Assembly (NCBI GenBank): GCA_014656015.1
Contig: BNBP01000018.1
Coordinates: 41,566-105,565 of the forward strand
Direction: 5' to 3'
DNA: 64,000 nt
Source of the DNA: Streptomyces griseoaurantiacus
Lineage (GTDB): Bacteria > Actinomycetota > Actinomycetes > Streptomycetales > Streptomycetaceae
Under the pieces are notes generated by a model, which saw only the letters and a program-made list of their open reading frames with translations, searched no databases and was not told where the DNA came from. Below are positions 26,130 to 34,946 of this stretch, piece by piece. The position numbers were made by a program, and so were the translations under genes. The stretch's first letter is position 1, and each line of letters begins with the position of its first letter.

Positions 26130-26198
26130 GGTTACCGGTTGAAGGGACCTTCCGGTAACCCGCGGAGTGACCCCATGCTGCCGTCCATCCGGTAACCC
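26130..26198. promoter_or_regulatory. Three CCGGTAACC sites: likely operator of the CGNR regulator
   Basis: GGTTACCGG (26130-26138) and CCGGTAACC (26152-26160) form a 9-bp inverted repeat. A second direct copy CCGGTAACC lies at 26189-26197, in the wider context TCCGGTAACCC at 26151-26161 and again at 26188-26198. All three fall in the 129-base gap between the divergent VOC and CGNR genes. The arrangement suits a repressor or activator that controls both promoters. The binding protein is inferred, with the adjacent CGNR protein the best candidate. Confidence 0.65.
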
Positions 26199-26229
26199 CG
26201 CAAGGGGGTGGAGCGGTACCGTCACTGAC

Positions 26230-26730
26230 ATGAGTGAGCGAGTGCCCGCACCGGGTGGTCTGGCCCTGGTCCAGGACCTGGTGAACACGCTGGACCTCGA
26301 GTCGGGCGAGGACTCGCTGGACACGGCCGAGGGACGGGCGCGCTTCGGACTGGCGGGGGAACGGGAGACGGCGGCGGCCCGCGAGCTGCGGGAGGCGCTG
26401 CGGGTGGCGCTGCTGGCCCACGCGGGGCATCCGGCGCACCGGGAAGTGGTCCCGCTCCAGGCGCTGCTCGCCGAGGCGCCCCTGGTGGTGACCGTCGGCG
26501 CGGACGGCACGGCGGCGCTGGCCCCGGCGGACGGCCGGGCGCTCGCCTCCCGCGTGGCGGCGGCGATCGCGGAGGCGCTGGTGGCGGGCACCTGGGGCCG
26601 TCTCAAGGCCTGCGAGGCGGCCGACTGCCACTGGGCGTACTACGACCGCAGCCCGGCGGGCCGGGGCCGCTGGTGCTCGATGTCGGTCTGCGGGGCCCGC
26701 GCGAAGATGCGGCGCTACCGGGCGAGGTAG
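26230..26730 (+). CDS. CGNR zinc-finger protein, likely DNA-binding regulator
   Basis: 166 residues. N-terminal ABATE-like domain (QDLVNTLDLESGEDSLDT...) and a C-terminal four-Cys zinc finger: LKACEAADCHWAYYDRS, then RWCSMSVCGARAKMRRYRAR. The usual CGNR motif reads CGAR here. Proteins of this type are predicted stress-linked transcription regulators. ATG at 26230 with no ribosome site and only 32 bases from the last operator copy, so the mRNA may be leaderless. It diverges from two VOC genes, a common pairing for ligand-responsive regulators. Convergent with the acyl-CoA dehydrogenase across a perfect hairpin. Confidence 0.85.
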   Translation: MSERVPAPGGLALVQDLVNTLDLESGEDSLDTAEGRARFGLAGERETAAARELREALRVALLAHAGHPAHREVVPLQALLAEAPLVVTVGADGTAALAPADGRALASRVAAAIAEALVAGTWGRLKACEAADCHWAYYDRSPAGRGRWCSMSVCGARAKMRRYRAR

Positions 26731-26739
26731 CGGGAACGG

Positions 26740-26775
26740 CCGAGGGGCGCCCCGGCGGTACGGGGCGCCCCTCGG
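26740..26775. terminator. Perfect 15-bp hairpin between CGNR and acyl-CoA dehydrogenase genes
   Basis: CCGAGGGGCGCCCCG (26740-26754) pairs exactly with 26761-26775 with a 6-base loop. It lies 9 bases after the CGNR stop and 29 bases past the dehydrogenase stop, so it can serve both strands. Confidence 0.82.
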
Positions 26776-26804
26776 CGGACGGCGGGCGGTGGCCGCGGAC
26801 GTCG

Positions 26805-27962
26805 CTACGGCAGGTTGCGGGCCATGACGATCCGCTGGACCTGGTTGGTGCCCTCGTAGATCTGCGTGATCTTGGCGTCGCGCATCATGCGTTCGACCGG
26901 GTAGTCGCGGGTGTAGCCGTAGCCGCCGAGGAGCTGGACGGCGTCGGTGGTGACCTCCATGGCGACGTCGGAGGCGAAGCACTTGGCGGCGGCGCCCTGG
27001 AAGGTGAGGTCGCTGTCACCGCGTTCGGACTTCGCGGCGGCCGCGTAGGTGAGCTGGCGGGCGGCCTCGATCTTCATGGCCATGTCGGCGAGCATGAACT
27101 GGATGCCCTGGAAGTCGGCGATCGGCTTGCCGAACTGCTTGCGTTCCTTGACGTAGCCCTTGGCGTAGTCGAGGGCGCCCTGGGCGATGCCGAGGGCCTG
27201 CGCGGCGATGGTGATGCGGGTGTGGTCCAGCGTCTTCATCGCGGTGGCGAAGCCGGTGCCCTCCTCGCCGATCATGCGGTCGGCGGGGATGCGGACGTTG
27301 TCGAGGTAGACCTCGCGGGTGGGGGAGCCCTTGATGCCGAGCTTCTTCTCCGGGGCGCCGAAGGAGACGCCCTCGTCGGACTTCTCCACGACGAAGGCGG
27401 AGATGCCCTTGGAGCGCTTGGTGGGGTCGGTGACCGCCATGACCGTGTAGTACTCGCTGACGCCCGCGTTGGTGATCCAGCGCTTGACGCCGTTGAGCAC
27501 CCAGAAGTCGCCGTCGCGGACGGCCTTGGTCTTCATGCCGGCCGCGTCCGAGCCCGCGTCGGGCTCGGAGAGGCAGTACGAGAACATCGCGTCGCCCTTG
27601 GCGAGCGGGCCCAGGTATTTCTTCTTCAGCTCCTCGGAGCCGGAGAGGATCACCGGCAGCGAGCCGAGCTTGTTCACGGCCGGGATGAGGGAGGAGGAGG
27701 CGCAGACGCGGGCCACCTCCTCGATCACGAGGACCGTGGCGAGCGCGTCGGCGCCCGCGCCGCCGTAGCTCTCGGGCACGTGCACGGCGTGCAGGTCGTT
27801 CGCGACCAGGGCGTCCAGCGCCTCCTGCGGGAAGCGGGCCTCCTCGTCCACCGCGGCGGCGTGGGGCGCGATCTTCGCCTCGGCCAGCGAGCGGATCGCG
27901 TCGCGGAGCATGTCGTGCTCCTCGGACGGGCGGTACAGGTCGAAGTCAGCCGATCCGGCCAA
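26805..27962 (-). CDS. Acyl-CoA dehydrogenase
   Basis: 385 residues, FAD-dependent oxidation of acyl-CoA to enoyl-CoA. Landmarks: FSYCLSEPDAGSDAAGM (acyl-CoA dehydrogenase signature 1), WITNAG, the FAD/CoA loop GIKGSPTREV, the C-terminal QLLGGYGYTRDYPVERMMRDAKITQIYEGTNQ segment with the catalytic Glu in YEGT. Substrate chain length cannot be read. The annotated start is TTG at 27962 (GAGAGA a few bases before it). The next internal ATG would cut off the conserved N-terminus, so TTG is likely. A 12-bp palindrome lies 38 bases upstream. S. coelicolor SCO3051 is the counterpart as I recall. Single gene, divergent from UDP-glucose dehydrogenase. Confidence 0.94.
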   Translation of the reverse strand: MAGSADFDLYRPSEEHDMLRDAIRSLAEAKIAPHAAAVDEEARFPQEALDALVANDLHAVHVPESYGGAGADALATVLVIEEVARVCASSSLIPAVNKLGSLPVILSGSEELKKKYLGPLAKGDAMFSYCLSEPDAGSDAAGMKTKAVRDGDFWVLNGVKRWITNAGVSEYYTVMAVTDPTKRSKGISAFVVEKSDEGVSFGAPEKKLGIKGSPTREVYLDNVRIPADRMIGEEGTGFATAMKTLDHTRITIAAQALGIAQGALDYAKGYVKERKQFGKPIADFQGIQFMLADMAMKIEAARQLTYAAAAKSERGDSDLTFQGAAAKCFASDVAMEVTTDAVQLLGGYGYTRDYPVERMMRDAKITQIYEGTNQVQRIVMARNLP

Positions 27963-27999
27963 GGTCTCTCACGCTCCCAGTGTGCTGCGACGGTGACGC

Positions 28000-28011
28000 T
28001 AACTACCGTTA
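28000..28011. promoter_or_regulatory. TAACTACCGTTA palindrome in the divergent dehydrogenase promoter region
   Basis: TAAC-TACC-GTTA, a spaced inverted repeat within an AT-rich patch, is 38 bases upstream of the acyl-CoA dehydrogenase start (minus strand) and 140 bases upstream of the UDP-glucose dehydrogenase gene. It resembles operators of TetR-type lipid regulators in general layout. No regulator gene adjoins it. Confidence 0.35.
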
Positions 28012-28151
28012 AGTAACACGAATTTTAGAGCGCCTCCGGAGTCCTGGATAGGTGAGTTCGACAACAACGGGCGGGCGGCCCCCGAAGTCGTCCGGCGCGG
28101 CCCCGGATATGCTCGGGCGCGCATCGACGCTTGTAGACCTCTGGAGCAGCC

Positions 28152-29495
28152 ATGGCCCTGAAGATCACCGTGATCGGTACCGGTTATCTCGGCGCCACAC
28201 ACGCCGCGGCCATGGCCGAACTCGGCTTCGAGGTGCTGGGGCTCGACGTGGTGCCCGAGAAGATCGCCATGCTGGAGCGCGGCGAGACGCCGATGTACGA
28301 GCCGGGCCTGGAGGAACTGCTGCGCCGGCACGTCGCCGGGATCGAGGGTTCGTCCGGCCGGCTCCGCTTCACCCTGGACTGGGCCGAGGCCGCCGAGTTC
28401 GGCGACATCCACTTCGTGTGCGTGAACACCCCGCAGAAGCACGGCGAGTACGCCTGCGACATGTCCTACGTCGACTCCGCCGTCGACTCGCTCGCCCCGC
28501 ACCTGAAGCGCCCCGCGCTCGTGGTCGGCAAGTCCACCGTGCCGGTCGGCTCCGCGGACCGGCTCGCGGCCCGGCTCGCCGAGCTGGCGCCGGCGGGCGA
28601 GCGGGCGGAACTGGCCTGGAACCCGGAGTTCCTGCGGGAGGGCTTCGCCGTCGAGGACACGCTGCACCCCGACCGCATCGTCATCGGCGTGCGCAGCGAG
28701 CGCGCCGAGGCGCTGCTGCGCGAGGTGTACGCGGTGCCGGTCGGCGAGGGCTCGCCCTTCGTGGTGACCGACTTCCCGACCGCCGAGCTGGTGAAGACCT
28801 CCGCCAACTCCTTCCTCGCGACCAAGATCTCCTTCATCAACGCCATGGCCGAGGTGTGCGAGGCCGCCGACGGCGACGTGGCCAAGCTGGCCGAGGCCAT
28901 CGGGTACGACGACCGGATCGGCCGCAAGTTCCTGCGGGCCGGCATCGGCTTCGGCGGCGGCTGCCTGCCCAAGGACATCCGCGCCTTCATGGCCCGCGCC
29001 GGCGAACTCGGCGCCGACCAGGCGCTGACCTTCCTGCGCGAGATCGACTCCATCAACATGCGCCAGCGCGGCCGGATGGTCGAGCTGGCCCGGGAGGCCC
29101 TCGGCGGCGGCCCCTTCCTCGGCAAGCGGGTCGCGGTCCTCGGCGCGACCTTCAAGCCGGACTCCGACGACGTCCGGGACTCCCCGGCGCTCAACGTCGC
29201 CGGCCAGATCCACCTCCAGGGCGGCCAGGTCACCGTCTACGACCCCAAGGGCATGGACAACGCCGCCCGCCTCTTCCCCACCCTGGCCTACGCCCCCTCC
29301 GCCCTGGAGGCGGTGCGCGGCGCCGACGTCGTCCTGCACCTGACGGAATGGCGCGAGTTCCGTGAGCTGGACCCCGCCGTCCTCGGCGAGGTCGCCGCCT
29401 CCCGCATCCTCCTGGACGGCCGCAACGCCCTGGACGCCGACCTGTGGCGCAAGTCCGGCTGGACCTACCGCGCGATGGGCCGCCCGACGGCCTGA
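28152..29495 (+). CDS. UDP-glucose 6-dehydrogenase
   Basis: 447 residues. Oxidises UDP-glucose twice to UDP-glucuronate with two NAD, in the cytosol. N-terminal Rossmann site VIGTGYLGATHAAAMAELG, VNTPQKHGE, GKSTVPVGSADR, the WNPEFLREG block, and the catalytic Cys271 in GFGGGCLPKDIRAF; C-terminal domain starts ATFKPDSDDVRDSPAL. GGAGCAGCC precedes the ATG. UDP-glucuronate feeds cell-envelope glycopolymers, which fits the LCP, GT2 and GtrA genes around. Monocistronic by spacing. It could in principle be a related UDP-ManNAc or GDP-mannose dehydrogenase, but GFGGGCLPKD is standard for UDP-glucose dehydrogenase. Confidence 0.92.
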   Translation: MALKITVIGTGYLGATHAAAMAELGFEVLGLDVVPEKIAMLERGETPMYEPGLEELLRRHVAGIEGSSGRLRFTLDWAEAAEFGDIHFVCVNTPQKHGEYACDMSYVDSAVDSLAPHLKRPALVVGKSTVPVGSADRLAARLAELAPAGERAELAWNPEFLREGFAVEDTLHPDRIVIGVRSERAEALLREVYAVPVGEGSPFVVTDFPTAELVKTSANSFLATKISFINAMAEVCEAADGDVAKLAEAIGYDDRIGRKFLRAGIGFGGGCLPKDIRAFMARAGELGADQALTFLREIDSINMRQRGRMVELAREALGGGPFLGKRVAVLGATFKPDSDDVRDSPALNVAGQIHLQGGQVTVYDPKGMDNAARLFPTLAYAPSALEAVRGADVVLHLTEWREFRELDPAVLGEVAASRILLDGRNALDADLWRKSGWTYRAMGRPTA

Positions 29496-29530
29496 GGGAC
29501 GCCGGACGGCCCCTGGCCGGTACCACTGCC

Positions 29531-29776
29531 TCAGTCGTGGTAGTGGTACCGGGCCTTGAGGATCTTCACTTCTTTTTCGTCCGCCCTGTACACGAGACGG
29601 TGCTCGTCGTCGATGCGGCGCGACCGGTGACCGGACAGGTCGCCCTTGAGCGGCTCGGGTTTGCCGATGCCGGTGAAGGGGTCACGCTGGATCTCGCCGA
29701 TGAGCCGGGTGATCCGGCGGGCCGTCTTCCGGTCCGAGCTGCCGGACATGAGTACCGAGATGCGGGGTGGGCGCAC
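29531..29776 (-). pseudogene. YoeB/Txe-type toxin remnant, N-terminally altered, without antitoxin
   Basis: 81 codons whose C-terminal 60 residues match YoeB toxins: [48 protein letters not shown] and the terminal ARYHYHD with the His/Tyr RNase residues. Intact members begin with a WEDY..W segment before DRKT; here that is replaced by a shorter, unrelated start ([11 protein letters not shown]), and the usual Trp in the SGxWSRR motif reads Arg. GTG at 29776 or ATG at 29749 might serve as start, neither with a good ribosome site. No YefM antitoxin gene adjoins it; the upstream gene is an LCP protein. I read it as a decayed toxin, possibly still translated. Confidence 0.65.
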
Positions 29777-29792
29777 GAAGCCCCGTGGCCCC

Positions 29793-31475
29793 CTACGGGC
29801 ACACCACCTCGTCGCCCTTGACGACCTCGGGGGCGTCGGAGGAGGGCGGGGTGGCGACCTTGACCTTGCGGACGTCCTTGAAGTCCGTGCCCGCCGTGAC
29901 CTTCAGCACCGGGCCCTGGCCGGGGACCGCGCGCAGTTCGCTGCCCGGCAGCGCCGTGGACAGGGACCTGGCCGAGCGGTCCCAGCGGGGGGCGTACTCG
30001 ACGACCGTGCGCCGCGCGTCGTGCACGGGCGCGTCCGCCGGGCGGCCCGTCACGGCGAAGCCCAGCCCGGCCAGCGCGCGGTCCACCCGGCCGGCCAGCC
30101 CCTTCGTCGTCGTGCCGTTCAGCACCTGCACCCGGATCTCCCGCGGCGCCACCTCCACCGTCGGCGTGCGGTCGGCCGGGGGACGCCGGTGCGGGGCCGC
30201 CAGCGGGCGGTCCGCGCGCAGCGCGTCGAACAGCCTGCGCGCCTTGTCCTCGTCCCACTTCAGCGTCGAGCCGATCCCCTTCACCGGGAAGGCCATCTCC
30301 GCGATCGGCACGGTGGTGAACTCCGAGGACGAGGGCGAGAAGTTCCGCATCGCCCGCCCCAGGTCGAGCAGTTCGTCCGCGCCGAAGCCCTTGTCCGCGC
30401 GCACCGAGCCGAGCACCGCCCGCGTCACGTCCCGGAACCGCATCGGGTTGAGCAGTACGCCGGAGGACGTGGTCCGCTCCAGGAGGGCCGCGAGGAACCG
30501 CTGCTGGCGCCGCATCCGGCTGAGGTCGGAGGCCCCGTCGGCGTGCCGGGAGCGCACGTACTGCAGCGCCTGCCCGCCGGTCAGCCGGTGGGTTCCCGCG
30601 GGCAGGTCGAGGCCGGTGTAGGAGTCCTTCAGCGGCTCCGGGGTGCAGACCCGCACCCCGTCCAGCACGTCGACGGTGCGCATGAAGCTGGTGAAGTCGA
30701 CCTCGACGTAGTGGTCGATCTTCAGGTCCGTCATGTGCTCGACGGTGCTCACCGTGAGGTTGGGCCCGCCCTCGGCGTAGGCCGCGTTCAGCCGGACCGG
30801 GTGCGCGGCCCGCGGCTCGCCCGTCCTGGGATCGGTGCGCGCGGGCACCTCGGCGTAGGAGTCGCGGGGCAGGCTGACCACGCTGGCCCGCTCCCGGTCG
30901 GCCGAGAGGTGCACGATCATCATGGTGTCCGTGCAGTGGCAGGGCGCCCCGCCCAGGTGGAAGTCGCGCCGTTCGGCGGCGGTGAGCCGCTCCCGGCCGT
31001 CCGTGCCGACCAGCAGCACGTTCATGCCGTGGCCCGCGGCGGGTCGGTTCTTCATGTCGCGGAACGCGTCGACCCGGGTGATGTCCGACTCGATGCTGCT
31101 GACCACCGCGTGCCCGATCCCGGCGGAGGCGAGGACGACCACGGAGAGGGTGGTCGCCATCCGCGTCGCCCACCGCGGCCTACCCCGGCGGGGGCGTCCG
31201 CCGCCCGGCCCGCGTCGGCCCGTCACCCGCGACAGCCCGGGCACGCCCGCCCGGAGCGGTGGCGCGGCGCCCGGACGGGAGGGCATAGGGGCGTCCCGGC
31301 GGCCGGACGCCGTCGTCCGCGTACGGAAGGCCGCAGACGGCCCGGATGACGCGGCTGACGCCGACGACGCCGACGGCGCGGTCGGCCGGTGCGGCGGGGG
31401 CGGGGGCACGGGGGGGTCGGACGGTGCGGGCACGGGGGACACCTCCGCGACGAGGGGGGCCTGAACCGTGAGCAC
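29793..31475 (-). CDS. LCP family glycopolymer ligase with LytR_C domain, copy 2
   Basis: About 560 residues from GTG 31475. N-terminal 95 residues are Pro/Ser/Ala/Arg-rich, then one membrane segment ([16 protein letters not shown]). LCP domain: [77 protein letters not shown] and [25 protein letters not shown]. The last 120 residues are a LytR_C domain ([18 protein letters not shown]...). The start is uncertain: there is no good ribosome site and the frame is open to 31613. Located between the YoeB remnant and the divergent GT2 gene. Confidence 0.87.
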   Translation of the reverse strand: MLTVQAPLVAEVSPVPAPSDPPVPPPPPHRPTAPSASSASAASSGPSAAFRTRTTASGRRDAPMPSRPGAAPPLRAGVPGLSRVTGRRGPGGGRPRRGRPRWATRMATTLSVVVLASAGIGHAVVSSIESDITRVDAFRDMKNRPAAGHGMNVLLVGTDGRERLTAAERRDFHLGGAPCHCTDTMMIVHLSADRERASVVSLPRDSYAEVPARTDPRTGEPRAAHPVRLNAAYAEGGPNLTVSTVEHMTDLKIDHYVEVDFTSFMRTVDVLDGVRVCTPEPLKDSYTGLDLPAGTHRLTGGQALQYVRSRHADGASDLSRMRRQQRFLAALLERTTSSGVLLNPMRFRDVTRAVLGSVRADKGFGADELLDLGRAMRNFSPSSSEFTTVPIAEMAFPVKGIGSTLKWDEDKARRLFDALRADRPLAAPHRRPPADRTPTVEVAPREIRVQVLNGTTTKGLAGRVDRALAGLGFAVTGRPADAPVHDARRTVVEYAPRWDRSARSLSTALPGSELRAVPGQGPVLKVTAGTDFKDVRKVKVATPPSSDAPEVVKGDEVVCP

Positions 31476-31629
31476 GGTATGCCCATACGATCTGCGGCCC
31501 GCCGCGGCAACCCGGTGGCGCGCACCCGTGTCCCCCGATCGCGGTAACGTGAGCACCGATTCTTGATGAACCGGAGGCGATTCCCGGCCCGCACGGAGGG
31601 AGGCCCCCGGCACGTCCGGTCGAGAACCG

Positions 31630-31680
31630 CCGGACGAAAACCCCGGATGAGAACCCTCCGGACGAAACCCCGGACGAAAA
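31630..31680. repeat. Degenerate 12-13-bp direct repeats upstream of the GT2 gene
   Basis: CCGGACGAAAACC (31630), CCGGATGAGAACC (31643), CCGGACGAAACC (31658) and CCGGACGAAAA (31669) form four imperfect copies ending just before the glycosyltransferase start, within the promoter or leader of the gene. Confidence 0.55.
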
Positions 31681-31686
31681 GACGAG

Positions 31687-32766
31687 ATGGGATCCCACCA
31701 CGTGAGTCAGGTGCGCTCCGACGGGCAGCTCCCCGCCGTGTCCGTGATCATGCCCGTCCTCAACGAGGAGCGGCACCTGCGCGGAGCCGTAACCGCGATC
31801 CTGGCCCAGGAGTACGCGGGCGAGATGGAGGTCGTCATCGCCCTCGGTCCCTCCGGTGACCGGACGGACGAGATAGCCGCCGAACTGGTGCGCGAGGACG
31901 CGCGGGTGCACACCGTGCCCAACCCCACCGGCCGCACCCCCGCCGCGCTCAACGCCGCCATCAAGGCCTCCCGGCACCCGATCGTGGTCCGCGTCGACGG
32001 CCACGGCATGCTCTCCCCGAACTACATCGCCACCGCCGTGCGCCTCCTGGAGGAGACCGGCGCGCAGAACGTCGGCGGTGTCATGCACGCCGAGGGCGAG
32101 AACGACTGGGAGCACGCGGTCGCCGCCGCCATGACCTCGAAGATCGGCGTCGGCAACGCGGCCTTCCACACCGGCGGCCAGGCCGGCCCCGCCGAGACCG
32201 TCTATCTCGGTGTCTTCCGCCGCGAGGCGCTGGAGCAACAGGGCGGCTACAACGAGGAGTTCATCCGCGCCCAGGACTGGGAGCTGAACTTCCGCATCCG
32301 CGAGGCGGGCGGCCTCATCTGGTTCTCGCCCGAGCTGCGGGTCTCCTACCGGCCGCGCCCCACCGTGCGGGCGCTGGCCAAGCAGTACAAGGACTACGGC
32401 CGCTGGCGGCACGTGGTCGCCCGCTACCACGAGGGCTCCATCAACCTGCGCTACCTCGCCCCGCCGGCCGCCGTGTGCGCGATCGCGGCGGGCATCGTGG
32501 TGGGCGCCGCCCTGACCCCGTGGGCCTACGCCGTCCCCGCCGCCTACCTCGTGGCGATCACCGCCGGTTCCCTGCCCGCGGGCAAGGGGCTGCCGCTGAA
32601 GGCCCGGCTGCGGATCCCCGTCGCGCTGGCCACCATGCACATGTGCTGGGGCTGGGGCTTCCTGACCAGCCCGCGCGCCCTCGCGCGGAAGGTGATCGCC
32701 TCCCGGCGCCCCGCCGTGACCGCCACGGACACGACCGCCGCCACGGACAGCACCACCGCCGGCTGA
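31687..32766 (+). CDS. Family 2 glycosyltransferase with C-terminal membrane segments
   Basis: 359 residues. GT-A domain: VSVIMPVLNEERHLRGAV, VIALGPSGDRTDEIA, VRVDGHGMLSPNYI (DxD-type DGH), AQDWELNFRIREAGG (the ED/QDW catalytic area) and the basic RWRHVVARYH. Two to three hydrophobic helices follow in residues 255-340, so it is membrane-tied with its active site in the cytosol. Likely adds a sugar to a lipid-linked envelope glycan; donor unknown. ATG 31687 is used; a GTG at 31702 is an alternative. Upstream lie the direct repeats. The gene is divergent from LCP copy 2 and converges on LCP copy 3. Confidence 0.88.
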   Translation: MGSHHVSQVRSDGQLPAVSVIMPVLNEERHLRGAVTAILAQEYAGEMEVVIALGPSGDRTDEIAAELVREDARVHTVPNPTGRTPAALNAAIKASRHPIVVRVDGHGMLSPNYIATAVRLLEETGAQNVGGVMHAEGENDWEHAVAAAMTSKIGVGNAAFHTGGQAGPAETVYLGVFRREALEQQGGYNEEFIRAQDWELNFRIREAGGLIWFSPELRVSYRPRPTVRALAKQYKDYGRWRHVVARYHEGSINLRYLAPPAAVCAIAAGIVVGAALTPWAYAVPAAYLVAITAGSLPAGKGLPLKARLRIPVALATMHMCWGWGFLTSPRALARKVIASRRPAVTATDTTAATDSTTAG

Positions 32767-32785
32767 GGGCCTCCGGGGCCGGCCC

Positions 32786-32842
32786 CCTCGGGCCCCTCCC
32801 ACGACGACCGCGAGGGCGGCCGCGTGCGGGAGGGGCCCGAGG
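32786..32842. terminator. 15-bp inverted repeat between GT2 and LCP copy 3
   Basis: CCTCGGGCCCCTCCC (32786-32800) pairs exactly with 32828-32842. The 27-base loop can itself fold (CGCGAGGGCGGCCGCG). It is 20 bases after the GT2 stop and 7 bases past the LCP stop on the other strand, a two-way terminator. Confidence 0.8.
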
Positions 32843-32848
32843 CGTGTC

Positions 32849-34657
32849 TCACCAGCTGTAGCTCGGGTCCACCTTCATGCACGCCTTGGTGTCCGAACCC
32901 TTGTCGAGCTTCGCGGAGGCCGGCGTCTTGTCGTCGTCCTCCGGTGCCTTGTACGTGGTGCCCGAGCGCCAGTCGCCGCCCACGACCAGGGTGACGCCGG
33001 AGACGTCGGTGGACTTCTCCACGGCGTTCCTCGGAATGCCGAGCCGCTTGGCGATCCGCCAGGCGTCGCCCTCCAGGTCCGCGCTCGGGTACCGCACGAC
33101 CGTGGTCTCCTCCGAGGGCAGCGTCGAACCGTCCGTGGCGGCCCGGGCGAACCCCTCGCCCTTCAGCATCTGAGCCACCTGGGTGGCGCGGCCGCCGACC
33201 GGCCCCGCGGTGTCGCCGCGGGTGCCGTTCACCACCTGCACGGCGATCTGCTCGTCGGGGGCGGCGGGGTCCGTCGGCTCCTTTTCCTTCGGGGACTTCT
33301 TCTTGTCCTTGCCGTCCAGCGCCACGTCCTCGCGCACCAGGCGGAACAGCTTCTCCGCGTCGTTCGCCTTGGGCAGCACCCGGTTGCCGTCGGAGGAGTA
33401 CACCCACGGCATGGTCGTCATGCTGATCCGGTCCGTGGGGACTTTCCGCAGGTCGAGGCTGAGGTCGTACAGCTTCTTCACCGTGCCGAGGCCGTCGTCC
33501 ACGGTGAGCGACTTGGTCGCCGTCTCGGCGAGCTTGCGCAGCTTGTTCGGGCTGCTCAGGGTGGCGTTCTCGCGCAGCTCGCGGACCATCGAGTTCATGT
33601 ACTGGTGCTGCGCCTTGGTGCGGGCGATGTCGCTGCCGTCCTCGAAGCCGTACCGGGTGCGCAGCCACTGCAGGGCCTGCTTGCCCTTGACGGAGGTGGT
33701 GCCCTTCTCCAGCTTCAGGCCGGAGCCGTGGCCGGTGGAGGTGTGCGAGTAGATGTTCCGGTCGACACAGACGGGTACGCCGCCGATGGCGTCGGCCATC
33801 GAGACCACGCCCGCGAAGTCGACCATCATGAAGTGGTCGATGTGGATGCCGGTCAGCTTCTCCCAGGTGGCGACGGTGCAGCCGGGGCCGCCGTGGTTCA
33901 GGGAGTCGTTCGTCATGGCCAGCGACTGGGTCGCCTGGTAGACCTGCTTGGTCTTGGGGTCGGTGCACTTGGGCAGGTGCAGCAGGGTGTCGCGGGGCAT
34001 GCTCACCACCGACATGTTGCTGCGGTCCGCCGAGACGTGCACCAGCATCTGCACGTCCGCGCGGGCGTCGCCGCCGAAGGTGTCCTTCGCGCCGCCGAGC
34101 TTCTGGTTCGCCTTGCTGTCGCGGGCGTCGGAGCCGATCAGCAGGATGTTGAGGGGGGTCTGCCCGGCCGCGTTGGGGGTGGGCTCGGCGGCGCGGTCCT
34201 TGGAGTCGCCGAGGTTGAGGTCGTCCTTCTTTATGTTGCCGTTCAGGTGCTGGTAGTAGAGGTACCCGGCACCCGCGGTGCCGAGTATCACCACCGCCAG
34301 AACCGTCGCCGACCAGCGCAGTATCCGGCGTTTGCGGCGGGGCCGTCCCGCCGGGCCGCCGGACCCGTCACCGTCGCCGTTCCCCGAGCCGCCGCCGCGC
34401 CGGTGGCCGCTGCCCCGCGCGGTCCGGGCGCCCGGCTCCCCGCCGTCGGCATCGTTGTCGGTGGCGGGCGAGCCGGTGCCCTCCGCCTCGGTGGCTCCGG
34501 TGCTCGTCGCGGCACCGCCCCGGGCCCCTGGCCCCTGGACGGTGCCGGTCCGGTCCGCTTCTCCGTCCCCCTCGTAGAGGTCCTCGTCCCAGCCGGCCTC
34601 GCCGGCGTCCCGGGCGCGTGGTCGCGCTCCCTCTCCCCGCACCTCGCTAGGCACCAT
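32849..34657 (-). CDS. LCP family glycopolymer ligase with LytR_C domain, copy 3
   Basis: 602 residues from ATG 34657 (GGGGAGG about 10 bases upstream; frame open to 34834). Long cytoplasmic region rich in Gly, Asp, Arg, then basic RPRRKRRIL and a membrane anchor (ATVLAVVILGTAGAGYLYY). LCP domain: LNILLIGSDARDSK, ADVQMLVHVSADRSNMSVVSMPRDT, DHFMMVDFAGVVSMADAIGGV and LQWLRTRYGFEDGSDIARTKAQ. The LytR_C domain follows a Lys-rich linker (IAVQVVNGTRGD). Ends in SYSW with a Cys pair possible for disulfides (CTDP, ACMKV). Ligates teichoic-type or other glycopolymers to peptidoglycan, by family. Confidence 0.9.
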   Translation of the reverse strand: MVPSEVRGEGARPRARDAGEAGWDEDLYEGDGEADRTGTVQGPGARGGAATSTGATEAEGTGSPATDNDADGGEPGARTARGSGHRRGGGSGNGDGDGSGGPAGRPRRKRRILRWSATVLAVVILGTAGAGYLYYQHLNGNIKKDDLNLGDSKDRAAEPTPNAAGQTPLNILLIGSDARDSKANQKLGGAKDTFGGDARADVQMLVHVSADRSNMSVVSMPRDTLLHLPKCTDPKTKQVYQATQSLAMTNDSLNHGGPGCTVATWEKLTGIHIDHFMMVDFAGVVSMADAIGGVPVCVDRNIYSHTSTGHGSGLKLEKGTTSVKGKQALQWLRTRYGFEDGSDIARTKAQHQYMNSMVRELRENATLSSPNKLRKLAETATKSLTVDDGLGTVKKLYDLSLDLRKVPTDRISMTTMPWVYSSDGNRVLPKANDAEKLFRLVREDVALDGKDKKKSPKEKEPTDPAAPDEQIAVQVVNGTRGDTAGPVGGRATQVAQMLKGEGFARAATDGSTLPSEETTVVRYPSADLEGDAWRIAKRLGIPRNAVEKSTDVSGVTLVVGGDWRSGTTYKAPEDDDKTPASAKLDKGSDTKACMKVDPSYSW

Positions 34658-34946
34658 CGCCGCCCTGCCTCCCCACCCTGTGCCCGTCACACGGGTCCGT
34701 TCACGATCCGGCCGGGCGCCCCGTCGCGCCCGGTCCGGACCATCGCCGTACGGTTGGACGCCCCACGCGCCCGACCGGATGTATCCGCGCGGGAATTCCT
34801 TCGTGTCCGCCGCTCCTCGCGGCCGTACGACCACCCGCGCCCGATGTCCTCGCGTCCCGTTGGACGCCGCACCGCCGCCGTGCCGGAAACGTTCCGGCGG
34901 CGGTGCGTCTGCGTCCTGTTAGACGCGCAACGGCCCCGTCAGGTCA

